64,000 bases of DNA. It comes from Lysobacterales bacterium (lineage in GTDB: Bacteria > Pseudomonadota > Gammaproteobacteria > Xanthomonadales > Marinicellaceae). Both the position numbers and the translations under genes were made by a program. Under the pieces are notes generated by a model that saw only the letters and a program-made list of their open reading frames with translations, did no database searches and had not been told where the DNA came from. Position 1 is the stretch's first letter, and every line of letters begins with the position of its first letter. The stretch covers positions 46,219-110,218 of the forward strand of contig JALSLV010000053.1 of NCBI GenBank assembly GCA_026988115.1, written 5' to 3'. Of the stretch, positions 51,237-60,363 are shown piece after piece.

Positions 51237-53999
51237 ATGAATAAAATTATTATAATTTTATTAATCGTTACAAATATTGCTGGAGCTAGATTAGGGAAGG
51301 AGCCAGTTAGCCAACAATTTAACCTAGTAAATAAAGATTTGATGGAGTCGTATCATCTAAACCCTGTTGATGTTAGTGCTTCCTTAAAGAAATACCAACC
51401 TAAAGCTTATGAGTCTAAACCCGTAACATTTGCAATACCAAATGTTACTAAAATTGGTTTAAAAACACACGGAAAATGGACAAAAGCACCTGGTGGTAAA
51501 ATTTGGAACTTGAGGTTTCAATCAGAAAATGCGACCGATATAAATTTTGGTTTTACAAAGTTTCACTTACCAAAAGGTGTCGAACTTTATTTTATCAGTT
51601 TTGCAGAAGATCCAGTTTACTATGATGGACCTTACACTTTTAAAGATAATAGAGAATATAATCAATTCTGGTCCGCCCCTCTGCCTGGAGGCGATGTAGC
51701 GATTGAATTATATGTTCCTGAAAATGTGTCTGAAAGTATAGAACTTGAATTAACAAAGGTATCAACTGGGTTTAGAGATGTATTTAAGCGTTATAATGGA
51801 GATGGTTTAATTCCAAAACAAGGTGCTTGTAACAATGATGTTGTTTGTCCCGTTGGTGACCCTTGGAGAGATGAAATTAGATCTGTTGCAGCGTATACTC
51901 TAAATGGCTCAGACACATGTAGTGGTACAATGGTTATGGATGCGGATAGAAGCTTTACCCCATACTTTTTGACTGCTGCTCATTGTACTGTAACAGCTGC
52001 AAATGCAGCAACTATGGTTACAATATGGAATTATGAATCGGTCAATTGTGGAGACTTAAGTGGTGGCTCAAGAATGGATACTGTTAGTGGAGCAATTTTT
52101 AAAGCCAGACGTGTGAATGTAGATGTTGGTCTTGTTGAACTTTCGAGTACTCCACCAGAAAATTATAATGTCTACTGGGCAGGATGGGATAAATCAGGCG
52201 TAACTCCAAATGGGAGTGTAGGTATTCATCACCCTGGAGTTGAAGAAAAAGCCATTAGTTTTAATACAGATCCACTAACTACTATCAATAGTTGTATTGG
52301 AAGCGGTGGTGTAAATTCTCATTGGAGAGTTGACGCTTGGGAAGATGGGACAACTGAGCCAGGTTCATCAGGTTCAGGTTTATGGGATCCAGATACCCAT
52401 TTGCTAGTTGGATTTTTATCAGGTGGAACGGCTTCTTGTACAAGTATAACCAATGACTGTTATGGTAAAGTTTCAGAAGCATGGGATGATGGAAGTGGTG
52501 CTGAATTTAATCTAAAAACTTGGTTAGATCCAAGTAATACAGGTGTGAGCTCTATTGCTGGCTCAAATCCAAATCCATTTTCGTTAACACTCCAAGCCTC
52601 TTCAATTGCAGTTTGTAGTGGTGATATTGGTGTTGGAACTACAGTTGATGTTGGAGTTAGTCCTCCATTTGTTGGTTCTGTGACACTCTCATCTCCAGTA
52701 TTACCTCCTTTTGTTGGTAATTTTACATTTTCAACAAACCCAATAGATCCAACACCAGGATCTTCTCCGTTTACATTCGATGTTCTTGCTGGTGGAACAA
52801 CAGGCTTAGCTACTTTGACTATTCAAGGTGATGGGATTGATGGAGGAATACCAGTTTCTTCAAATGTTGAATTAAGTGTTTCATACTCTGCGGGAACCAC
52901 TTCGGCAGTATCATTATCTGCTCCAGCTAACTCTGCAACTAATGTTGCTCTAACACCCACTTTTAATTGGGCTACCGATGCAAATGCAACCAGTTATCGT
53001 TTAATGGTTTCTACAGATTCAGGTTTTTCAACCTTATTAATTGATGAAACTGTTACTGGTAATTCTTTTGCAGCATCAGGTTTGCCAGGTGCAACACAAT
53101 TGTACTGGAAAGTTGCTACTCAATCTGCTTGTAATGGTGCAGATGTAGAATCTAGTGTCTTTAGTTTTACTACGGTAGAAGTCTTTTGTACCTCAGTGCC
53201 AGTGGCAATTCCTGATAATAATGCAGCAGGTGTTGATGTTACCCTTAGTGTAGCAGCTATAGGAACTTTAGATTCCATTACCACAAGTGTTATGTCTGCT
53301 CATACTTTTCCTGGTGACTTGATATTTACATTAAATCATTTAGGTAACTCTGTTACTTTAATGGATAGACCAGGTGGTAATTCATGTGGTCAAGATGGTA
53401 TTGATGTTGTATTTGATGACAATAGTGCAATTCCTGTAGAAACGGCTTGTGCTTCAACCTCTCCTGGAATTGGTGGAATATTAATGCCAGAACAACCTTT
53501 AACACCATTCGTTGGAGCTGAATTTGCTGGTGATTGGGTATTGCATGTCAGTGATAATGCTGGTGTAGATACAGGTAATATAGATGAATTTTGTATCGTA
53601 CCTAATTATGCCGTTGTTCTTGTTCCAGAAATCACATTAACTAAAACCGCTACACTCACAACGGATACTGGTTATATTGGTGAAGCGGATTTAAATGATG
53701 TGATTACCTTTAGTGTCAGCGTGGAAAATACAGGAGATGTGGCATTAGATACTTTGGTTGTCAATGATACAATGGTAGGTGTATTGACTTGTACTCCAAC
53801 GACATTAGCACCGGGTGCAATAGCTACATGTACAGATTATACTTATACAGTTCTTGCTGCAGATATTACAGCAGGTGGTACAATTGACAATACTGCTACT
53901 GCAACAATGACTAATCCAGTAGATATGGCAACTTATAACAGTGCTGCTTCTACTCAAACAGCTATTAACCAAGCTTTCTTTAAAGATGGCTTTGAATAA
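51237..53999 (+). CDS. Secreted trypsin-like (lysyl-endopeptidase-type) protease with P-domain and DUF11 tail
   Basis: 920 residues, ATG 51237 after AGAGAGAGG. A signal peptide ('IIIILLIVTNIAGA') and a propeptide of about 180 residues precede a chymotrypsin-fold domain, with catalytic His249 ('LTAAHC'), Asp296 ('NVDVGLVEL') and Ser378 ('EPGSSGSGL'). The order and Cys-rich loops resemble Achromobacter protease I, so cleavage after Lys is plausible. Then come a beta-sandwich region, a fibronectin-III-like module (about 555-640), a proprotein-convertase P-domain-like module ('FPGDLIFTLNHLGNSV', about 650-790), one DUF11 module ('ITLTKTATLTTDTG') and the terminal 'FFKDGFE'. That short C-terminal motif recurs in secreted proteins of some marine gammaproteobacteria and may be a sorting signal. 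Confidence 0.88.
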   Translation: MNKIIIILLIVTNIAGARLGKEPVSQQFNLVNKDLMESYHLNPVDVSASLKKYQPKAYESKPVTFAIPNVTKIGLKTHGKWTKAPGGKIWNLRFQSENATDINFGFTKFHLPKGVELYFISFAEDPVYYDGPYTFKDNREYNQFWSAPLPGGDVAIELYVPENVSESIELELTKVSTGFRDVFKRYNGDGLIPKQGACNNDVVCPVGDPWRDEIRSVAAYTLNGSDTCSGTMVMDADRSFTPYFLTAAHCTVTAANAATMVTIWNYESVNCGDLSGGSRMDTVSGAIFKARRVNVDVGLVELSSTPPENYNVYWAGWDKSGVTPNGSVGIHHPGVEEKAISFNTDPLTTINSCIGSGGVNSHWRVDAWEDGTTEPGSSGSGLWDPDTHLLVGFLSGGTASCTSITNDCYGKVSEAWDDGSGAEFNLKTWLDPSNTGVSSIAGSNPNPFSLTLQASSIAVCSGDIGVGTTVDVGVSPPFVGSVTLSSPVLPPFVGNFTFSTNPIDPTPGSSPFTFDVLAGGTTGLATLTIQGDGIDGGIPVSSNVELSVSYSAGTTSAVSLSAPANSATNVALTPTFNWATDANATSYRLMVSTDSGFSTLLIDETVTGNSFAASGLPGATQLYWKVATQSACNGADVESSVFSFTTVEVFCTSVPVAIPDNNAAGVDVTLSVAAIGTLDSITTSVMSAHTFPGDLIFTLNHLGNSVTLMDRPGGNSCGQDGIDVVFDDNSAIPVETACASTSPGIGGILMPEQPLTPFVGAEFAGDWVLHVSDNAGVDTGNIDEFCIVPNYAVVLVPEITLTKTATLTTDTGYIGEADLNDVITFSVSVENTGDVALDTLVVNDTMVGVLTCTPTTLAPGAIATCTDYTYTVLAADITAGGTIDNTATATMTNPVDMATYNSAASTQTAINQAFFKDGFE

Positions 54000-54020
54000 A
54001 TAGTTATTAAATGTAAGATA

Positions 54021-54049
54021 AAAAACGGCTTTAATTAGCCGTTTTTTTT
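54021..54049 (+). terminator. Rho-independent terminator after the secreted protease
   Basis: AAAACGGCT pairs with AGCCGTTTT around TTAATT, followed by an unbroken run of T. It lies about 20 bases after the protease stop and before maiA. Confidence 0.9.
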
Positions 54050-54092
54050 GCCTAAAATATGTTAAAATTAACTTTTATGATGGAATTGGACA

Positions 54093-54734
54093 ATGAAATT
54101 ATACAGTTATTGGCGTAGTACAGCGGCTTATCGGGTGCAAATTGCCTTAAATATTAAGCAACTGGATTATAACTATGAAGCGGTTCATCTCGTTAGAGAA
54201 GGAGGCGAGCATCTTCATGACAAATACAAATCACTCAATCCTCAATCTTTAGTCCCTGCATTAGAAGTTCAAGGTGGGCAAATCTTAACGCAATCATTAG
54301 CCATAATTGACTACCTTGAGCAGATGTATCCAACTGTTAGTTTATATCCATCCGATGCAATTGAAAAAGCGCAAGCAAAAGCGATGGCTCTTTCCATTGC
54401 TTGTGATATTCATCCGCTAAACAATTTACGGGTCTTGAAGTATCTAAAGAGCCAATCGTGGCAGCAAGAACAAGTGGACAAGTGGTACGCTCATTGGATT
54501 CATACAGGATTTACAGCAATAGAAAAACAATTAACAAACAGTGCAGGGCAATTTTGTTTCGCAAACACGGTGACTGTTGCCGATATATTTTTAGTGGCAC
54601 AAGTTTATAATGCTAATCGATTTTCCGTGCCATTGGATGCTTATCCTTTAATACAAAATATTAATGCCCATTGCTTAACTCAACAAGCTTTTATTGATGC
54701 ACTGCCAGAAAATCAACCTGATTGCGATACTTGA
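54093..54734 (+). CDS. maiA: Maleylacetoacetate isomerase (zeta-class glutathione transferase)
   Basis: 213 residues. It uses glutathione to isomerise maleylacetoacetate to fumarylacetoacetate in tyrosine and aromatic breakdown. The N-terminal 'LYSYWRSTAAYRVQIALN' is the zeta-class block, with the active-site Ser in 'RSTAAYRV'; 'LNPQSLVPALE' contains the cis-Pro for glutathione binding and 'LTQSLAIIDYLE' follows. No other homogentisate-pathway gene is nearby, so a related GST function is possible. Its end overlaps the end of the convergent Mur-ligase gene by 22 bp. Confidence 0.88.
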   Translation: MKLYSYWRSTAAYRVQIALNIKQLDYNYEAVHLVREGGEHLHDKYKSLNPQSLVPALEVQGGQILTQSLAIIDYLEQMYPTVSLYPSDAIEKAQAKAMALSIACDIHPLNNLRVLKYLKSQSWQQEQVDKWYAHWIHTGFTAIEKQLTNSAGQFCFANTVTVADIFLVAQVYNANRFSVPLDAYPLIQNINAHCLTQQAFIDALPENQPDCDT

Positions 54735-56416
54735 GTTAATAATTTAATAATTTCATCACGATTTGTTAAACCGAGTATCAAGAGCAGGTCTCCTTCCTTT
54801 GCCCATTCTAAGGCTTTTTGAGTGCCAGAAATGGTATTACTAGCATGAATGATTTGCTGTTCTTGCATACCTAGATTGATAGCATAATCATGAATTATTA
54901 TGGGTATGACTCCTTTTTCTCGTCCACGTAAGTGACTAAGCATTTCACAGATAACTAAACAATCAGGTTTTGCAATTAATGCAGATTTAACTAAGCCTTG
55001 AATGAGTTCATCTGTTCTGTCACCTGCTTGTCCCATCAACACTAAACGGCGTTTAGCAGGCATATCTTTAATTGTTTGTGCCATTAATGCCAGTCCATGT
55101 TCGTTATGAGCAAAATCAACTATGACTGTTATGCCATTGAAATCAAAGCGGTTTCCACGTCCAGGATTATTCTCTGGTGTGCTATCAAAATCTTTTAAAC
55201 CTTGAGCAATTGTTGCATTGTTAAAGCCCAATGCTCGACATAAAGCAGTGACAGCTATGGCATTATGAACATTGTGCTTGGCTGCACCTTCAAAGGTAAT
55301 AGGAATATCACTAACGGCAACAACGTTCTGTTTTTGTTTACCATCACAGTAAATGATAATCCCATCATCAACAAAACAGGCTTTACCCCCTTGTTTTATG
55401 TGTTGTTTAATAATCGGGTTATCGGCGTTCCACGAAAACCAGACAAGCGTGTTGTCTAATGATTTTGCAAAATTGACACTTCCCGCGTCATCGGCATTCA
55501 GAATTAAATCCTGCTCTTTGCTAATGGCTTGCCTAACGGTAAATTTGGCTTCAACCATGTCACTTAACGTGTTAATTCCGTATTCGCCCAAGTGATCTTC
55601 GGCAACATTAGTAACAACCACACAACTGGCTTGGTTAATTCCTAGTCCTCGACGCAACATACCACCACGTGCCACTTCGAGCAAAGCCGTTTGAGTTTCT
55701 GGGTGACGAAGTAGGGTACGTGCACCACCCGGACCTGAATAATCCCCTGTATCCACTATTTTTTCACCCACACGAATGTAATCGGTTGAGGTAATACCAC
55801 AGCACAATCCTGCTGCTTTAACCACAGAACTAGCTAAGCGAACAGTTGTAGACTTGCCATTTGTACCTGTCACCATTGCCACAGGAATGTCTTTAATGGT
55901 GTTCCAATCGACTTCATCAACAGAGGGCAAGTTATTGACTGAATAAACTTGACAGGTTTCACCATAACCTAATGAAATATCGTCATCATCAGATAAAAAT
56001 TTAATCTGGTGTTGAGCCGCTGCCTTTTGCAGGGCGATAAGTTTTGGATTTTTCTCCTTATCTATCTCTTCTTGCAATCTGATTAAATAATCGCGTTCTT
56101 TAACTTCCATGCCATTGAGTTCTTCTTGTGTCATAGCAAAAGCAGCCTCTGTTACTTCAGTAGCCGCATACAAACAATCAATGGGAGCTGAAATAACCAA
56201 GCTCGCACCACCCTCATAAATACGATGGGTAATTTGTTCTTTTTGCCAATGCAGAGCATCCAATAAAGAGCGGCATTGCTTGCTCCATAATGAGATGATT
56301 TCGCCTTTGTTAAAGCCTGAAATTTCCACATCTAAAATAGCACCCGCCTTATTCCAAAATAGATTAGGACCTGTTAAACGGCGAGAATCGGTTATTTGTA
56401 ATTGTCTGTCAGTCAT
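54713..56416 (-). CDS. Mur-ligase-family protein resembling the C-terminal half of cyanophycin synthetase
   Basis: 567 residues. ATP-binding 'VTGTNGKSTTVRL' near residue 180, 'EVARGGMLRRGLG', 'VVTNVAEDHLGEYGI' and 'NNPGRGNRFDFNGITVIVDFAHN' are the Mur-ligase central and C-terminal blocks in the form seen in the second half of cyanophycin synthetase (CphA). The N-terminal 170 residues are not an ATP-grasp domain, so this is not a full CphA and cannot be assumed to make cyanophycin. Relatives are usually annotated simply as Mur ligases; the amide bond formed is unknown. It is 25 bp downstream of rsgA on the same strand, with no cphA or cphB in view. Confidence 0.8.
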   Translation of the reverse strand: MTDRQLQITDSRRLTGPNLFWNKAGAILDVEISGFNKGEIISLWSKQCRSLLDALHWQKEQITHRIYEGGASLVISAPIDCLYAATEVTEAAFAMTQEELNGMEVKERDYLIRLQEEIDKEKNPKLIALQKAAAQHQIKFLSDDDDISLGYGETCQVYSVNNLPSVDEVDWNTIKDIPVAMVTGTNGKSTTVRLASSVVKAAGLCCGITSTDYIRVGEKIVDTGDYSGPGGARTLLRHPETQTALLEVARGGMLRRGLGINQASCVVVTNVAEDHLGEYGINTLSDMVEAKFTVRQAISKEQDLILNADDAGSVNFAKSLDNTLVWFSWNADNPIIKQHIKQGGKACFVDDGIIIYCDGKQKQNVVAVSDIPITFEGAAKHNVHNAIAVTALCRALGFNNATIAQGLKDFDSTPENNPGRGNRFDFNGITVIVDFAHNEHGLALMAQTIKDMPAKRRLVLMGQAGDRTDELIQGLVKSALIAKPDCLVICEMLSHLRGREKGVIPIIIHDYAINLGMQEQQIIHASNTISGTQKALEWAKEGDLLLILGLTNRDEIIKLLTQVSQSG

Positions 56417-56441
56417 AGTTTATAAATTTTAAAAAAGTGTA

Positions 56442-57314
56442 TTAATCCCAGTATTTCATTGAATCCATGATTCGTAAATAAGAGTCGTAACGCAATTTTG
56501 TGATTTTTTTATCTTCCACGGCTTGTTTAACACCGCATTTTGGTTCGTGGGTGTGTGTGCAGTTACTAAATTTACACAGTCCTATAAAATCGTGAAATTC
56601 CTCAAACCCCGCAGCAATATCGGCAGCATCCATCTTCCATAAACCGTATTCCCAAACACCAGGGGAATCAATCAAAAATCCAGTTGAATTGGGGATTTTA
56701 TACAGTTGAGTAACCGATGTAACGTGTGAACCTTTGCCTGTTTTTTTGGAAATTTCACCTGTTTTAATGAATTTATTTAACACTAATTCACTAATCGATG
56801 ATTTGCCGACACCACTCATGCCAACAAAAATAGAGGTTTTGTCAACCATTAAATCTAGCAGTTCATCAAAATTAGTTTGCGTTTTGGTATTGGTTGAAAT
56901 GGTTTTGATGCCAAGACTTTTGTATAGCTCAATACTATTATCAAAAAAGTGTTCATCAATATCATTTTTGTTAAAAACAATTATAGGCTGTGTGCCACAA
57001 TGATGAGAGCCAATGAGGTAACGATTAATTAAATCACGCGTGGGTTCTGGCTCAACAGCAACGACAATAATTTGGTTATCAACATTGGCTGCGATGTTTT
57101 GTTTTCTGCCTTTATGGTTGGCACGAGCAAAAATGTTTTTACGTGGTAGTATTTTAGCAATAAGGTATTCATTTTTGTTGTGTTGAATTTCAACATAATC
57201 TCCACAGATTGGCTTGTCTTTTCGGGCAAAGAAGCAAGCTTGTTCTTCTCCTGTAAATGTGTTAAGAACCAAAGCGGTTTGTTTTTGAGTTGATATAACG
57301 CGATATTTTTGCAT
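56442..57314 (-). CDS. rsgA: Small ribosomal subunit biogenesis GTPase RsgA
   Basis: 290 residues, at the short end of the family. An OB-fold N-terminus (about 1-65) precedes a circularly permuted GTPase, with G4 'FNKNDIDE' coming before G1 'GMSGVGKSSI' and G3 'IDSPGVWEYGL'. The C-terminal zinc knuckle is C-x4-C-x-H-x5-C ('CKFSNCTHTHEPKC'). It checks late 30S assembly and is stimulated by the 30S subunit. Divergent from orn, as in E. coli. Confidence 0.95.
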   Translation of the reverse strand: MQKYRVISTQKQTALVLNTFTGEEQACFFARKDKPICGDYVEIQHNKNEYLIAKILPRKNIFARANHKGRKQNIAANVDNQIIVVAVEPEPTRDLINRYLIGSHHCGTQPIIVFNKNDIDEHFFDNSIELYKSLGIKTISTNTKTQTNFDELLDLMVDKTSIFVGMSGVGKSSISELVLNKFIKTGEISKKTGKGSHVTSVTQLYKIPNSTGFLIDSPGVWEYGLWKMDAADIAAGFEEFHDFIGLCKFSNCTHTHEPKCGVKQAVEDKKITKLRYDSYLRIMDSMKYWD

Positions 57315-57380
57315 GAAAGTATTTTACATATTTCAGGTGACATTAGGTAAAATAGGGCAAAATTTTTAAAGGAAAACTAA

Positions 57381-57935
57381 ATGATAGATAAAAAGTCGAA
57401 TTTAATTTGGATAGATTTGGAAATGACCGGTTTAAATCCATTAAAAGACCGCATAATCGAAATAGCCTTAATTGTGACAGATAAAAACTTAAATATCATT
57501 GCCGAAGGCGAAGCCATGGCAATTCACCAGCCGACTTCTGTTTTAGAAAAAATGGATGAGTGGAATACCGAACACCACACCGACTCAGGATTATGGGCGC
57601 GAGTAGAGGAATCTGATATAACTATCCAAGAGGCACAACAATTATCCATCGAATTTTTATCTGAGCACGTGCCAATTCACACCTCGCCGATGTGTGGCAA
57701 TACTATCTGTCAAGACAGGCGTTTTTTAGCAAAATGGATGCCAGATTTAGAAAATTATTTTCACTACCGACAAATTGATGTCAGTTCAATAAAGGAATTG
57801 TTTAGGCGTTGGAACCCCGCAATTCTTGATGGTTACGAAAAGAAAGGCAACCACTTAGCAATGGACGATGTGCGTGAATCCATCGAAGAGCTGCAATATT
57901 ACCGCCAATTTTTAGGTGAATTAGCCGCGAAATAG
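57381..57935 (+). CDS. orn: Oligoribonuclease
   Basis: 184 residues. This DEDDh 3'-5' exoribonuclease degrades di- and very short oligoribonucleotides, including pGpG from cyclic di-GMP. Metal and catalytic residues are visible in '[11 protein letters not shown]' (Asp, Glu), '[12 protein letters not shown]' (Asp) and '[14 protein letters not shown]' (His, Asp). ATG 57381 follows AAAGGAAAAC. Divergent from rsgA across 66 bp, a typical gammaproteobacterial arrangement. Confidence 0.97.
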   Translation: MIDKKSNLIWIDLEMTGLNPLKDRIIEIALIVTDKNLNIIAEGEAMAIHQPTSVLEKMDEWNTEHHTDSGLWARVEESDITIQEAQQLSIEFLSEHVPIHTSPMCGNTICQDRRFLAKWMPDLENYFHYRQIDVSSIKELFRRWNPAILDGYEKKGNHLAMDDVRESIEELQYYRQFLGELAAK

Positions 57936-57940
57936 AAGCA

Positions 57941-58618
57941 TTAGTGTCTGTATTTTTTACCGCTAAAAGCCAATGAAAAGATAAAGTGGTTTATGATTAT
58001 ACACACAATTAATGAAGTAATATCATGTGAAATAAAATGAGCACCTCTAAATTGTTGTGCCAGCCCAAACCCAAAGCCAATAAACAAGGTTACGCCAAGT
58101 GCTATGTTTTTGTATTCTGGTTTAAAAAGCCTAAAGTAATAATAGGTCGAAATCAAGGTGAACCCAGCACTGGCATGTGCAGAAGGAAAGCATCCAGAGG
58201 AGGGTAAGAACTCAGATTTATATGCCCACAGACTCATAAATGGTTTGTTTCCTCCAAATTGAATCAAATCCCAAGGACAATCGACATTCAATATATGTTT
58301 TAAGGTTGAGACGGTCATTGTTCCGACCAATAAAGCAATCATTAAGACAATGCGAGGGTACAAATCAAATCTATTTTTAAAATAGCTTATAAAGGACCAA
58401 ATTACAAAAATTAAATAACACAAGATTAATAAATACTTGGCATAACGGTGTAATAATTCAGTGGTAATCCAAGCTTCTTTATAAACCCAAGCTTGGTGTG
58501 ATGAGTAGATTAAATTTGCAAAATAGAAATCTAAATCAAAAACATGAATAACAACCAAGCTAATCAAAGACAAAATCAAAATCACCGTCAGGGGAAAAGG
58601 AGGCAAGATTTTATTCAT
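57941..58618 (-). CDS. PAP2-family membrane phosphatase
   Basis: 225 residues from ATG 58618; a TTG at 58642 would extend it into eptA. Five or six helices and the three PAP2 motifs are visible: 'KHILNVDCPWDL' (motif 1 in the K-x6-(R/P) region), 'CFPSAHASAG' (motif 2, catalytic His) and 'RGAHFISHDI' (motif 3). Members act on lipid phosphates such as undecaprenyl pyrophosphate, phosphatidylglycerophosphate or lipid A. It overlaps the eptA-like gene by 8 bp, so a lipid A 1-phosphatase or transferase acting with phosphoethanolamine addition is the best guess. Converges on orn with 5 bp between stops. Confidence 0.88.
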   Translation of the reverse strand: MNKILPPFPLTVILILSLISLVVIHVFDLDFYFANLIYSSHQAWVYKEAWITTELLHRYAKYLLILCYLIFVIWSFISYFKNRFDLYPRIVLMIALLVGTMTVSTLKHILNVDCPWDLIQFGGNKPFMSLWAYKSEFLPSSGCFPSAHASAGFTLISTYYYFRLFKPEYKNIALGVTLFIGFGFGLAQQFRGAHFISHDITSLIVCIIINHFIFSLAFSGKKYRH

Positions 58619-60260
58619 GGGCAGTGATTCGGCAGCCAGCAAAGATGTCTTTTTGCGTTTGATAATAGGACGTTTTTAAGTTCAACAAACCGAGTAAAGA
58701 ATGAAAAAGATTATCATGCGAAAACGATGAGTTGGATTTTTTATTTAAACAACGCGTGTCGATACCAAAGTTTTGTGAAAATTGATTTGAAAACCACAGT
58801 AAAAATGGCACATGAGTCTGAGCATCAGGCGCCATAAAGTAGGGGGTTCCATGCAGGTAAATATTGTTCTCTCCTAAAGACTCTCCGTGGTCGGAAATAT
58901 ACACCAAAGCGGTGTTATACTCCTTGGGTAGTTGCTTTAATTCCTCAATGACTTGATTGACAACATGGTCAGTATACAAAATAGTGTTATCATAAGCATT
59001 ATTGATGCTCTTAGACTCACAATTTTGTAACTTGTTGGTGGAACAAACGGGAGTAAATTGTTCAAATTCTTTGGGATAACGTAAATAATAAGCAGGACCA
59101 TGAGAACCTTTTTGGTGCATAACGATAAGCTGATTGTTTGGATTTTCGATAATCTGCTGCGTGAAGTTTGTTAACAAGATTTCATCAAAACATTCACCTG
59201 TCTCACATAAGGGGTTATTTTTTTCTTTGCTTAAATCAATAAAATCAACACGTTCACAAATGCCTTTGCAACCCGTGTTATTATCCCGCCATTGCACCGA
59301 AAAACCACCATTAGCAATAAAATCCAGTACGTTTTCACTATTATTAGCTTTGTTTTTAGAAAAGTTATCCCTATCTAAATGCGAAAACATGCAGGGCAGG
59401 GAAATCGCCGTACTGGTTCCACACGATGTGGTTTGTTCAAAGTTGATAATCTCTTGCTGTGAAAGTTTGGGGTTTGTAAGTTTGTCATAACCATTGAGTG
59501 AAAAATGATCCGCTCTGGCTGTTTCTCCCAAGACTAAAACGACAACAGTTTTGTCTTTTTTCTTTTGCCACAATTGACCGAGTTTAACATCTTGGCTGAT
59601 TTTAGCCAGCGGCATGCGTGCACTTTTAAACCTTTGATTGGTATAAGAAATACTAGCAAAAATAAAATTCGTAGGCACAATGATATGTGAAATGTGGCGA
59701 TTTCCACGCGCCAATGAAGCATAACTGGGATAACTTCCGTACAAAAGAATTGCTATCGTGACTAAGCTGATGATAATTACTTTTAGTTTAGTCAATAACT
59801 CTTGTTTCAATGTGTTGAATTTAACTTGCAATCTAAAAACAATAATAAGTGGTAAAATGCCTAATAAAAAGAGGTAAATAAACAAAGTGCTATTAACAAA
59901 ATCAAAGGCCTCACTTGGGTTGGTTTCAATAACATTTTGAACCATATCCCGATCAATAATAATATTGTATTGTTGAATAAAATACAAAGCCATGGACGAA
60001 CCAATAAAAACAAAGACATAAATCACTTTATAAGTGAATCGGTAACACAAGAGATTGAGCAATAAATTGATGAGAGTTAATAAAAGCAGAGCGACAGAAC
60101 CCATAAACAACCAACCACTAAAATCCAGGGGATTAATAATGGATTTGAGTTCACTCCAAAATGGCATATTATAGATTAACAATAAAAAAACACTGGCAAG
60201 CACATGCAGTTGCCAAGGTTTTAATTTAGTTTTAGATTGATTTGTTGGGTTTATAAGCAT
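58611..60260 (-). CDS. eptA: Phosphoethanolamine transferase, EptA type
   Basis: 549 residues. Five N-terminal transmembrane helices (to about residue 180) precede a periplasmic alkaline-phosphatase-fold domain. 'VVLVLGETARADHFSLNGY' has a metal-binding Glu, the nucleophile Thr lies in 'TTSCGTSTAISLPCMFS', and 'YISDHGESLGENNIYLHGTPY' carries the remaining zinc ligands. Paired cysteines, typical of EptA/MCR, are present. It moves phosphoethanolamine from phosphatidylethanolamine to lipid A, which lowers sensitivity to cationic peptides. It is translationally coupled to a PAP2 phosphatase. Confidence 0.92.
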   Translation of the reverse strand: MLINPTNQSKTKLKPWQLHVLASVFLLLIYNMPFWSELKSIINPLDFSGWLFMGSVALLLLTLINLLLNLLCYRFTYKVIYVFVFIGSSMALYFIQQYNIIIDRDMVQNVIETNPSEAFDFVNSTLFIYLFLLGILPLIIVFRLQVKFNTLKQELLTKLKVIIISLVTIAILLYGSYPSYASLARGNRHISHIIVPTNFIFASISYTNQRFKSARMPLAKISQDVKLGQLWQKKKDKTVVVLVLGETARADHFSLNGYDKLTNPKLSQQEIINFEQTTSCGTSTAISLPCMFSHLDRDNFSKNKANNSENVLDFIANGGFSVQWRDNNTGCKGICERVDFIDLSKEKNNPLCETGECFDEILLTNFTQQIIENPNNQLIVMHQKGSHGPAYYLRYPKEFEQFTPVCSTNKLQNCESKSINNAYDNTILYTDHVVNQVIEELKQLPKEYNTALVYISDHGESLGENNIYLHGTPYFMAPDAQTHVPFLLWFSNQFSQNFGIDTRCLNKKSNSSFSHDNLFHSLLGLLNLKTSYYQTQKDIFAGCRITAHE

Positions 60261-60363
60261 TTAGCTGTTAGTGACTTAACACCTTGAAAAAAGCCAATCA
60301 TTTTATTATATTCTGCTTAATTAGCAATAAATTAACTTAATAGTTAGGCTTACTTGTTCAATA

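Noticed and set aside
54713..56416. Full cyanophycin synthetase
   Set aside because: No ATP-grasp domain and only about 570 residues, against about 870-900 for CphA.
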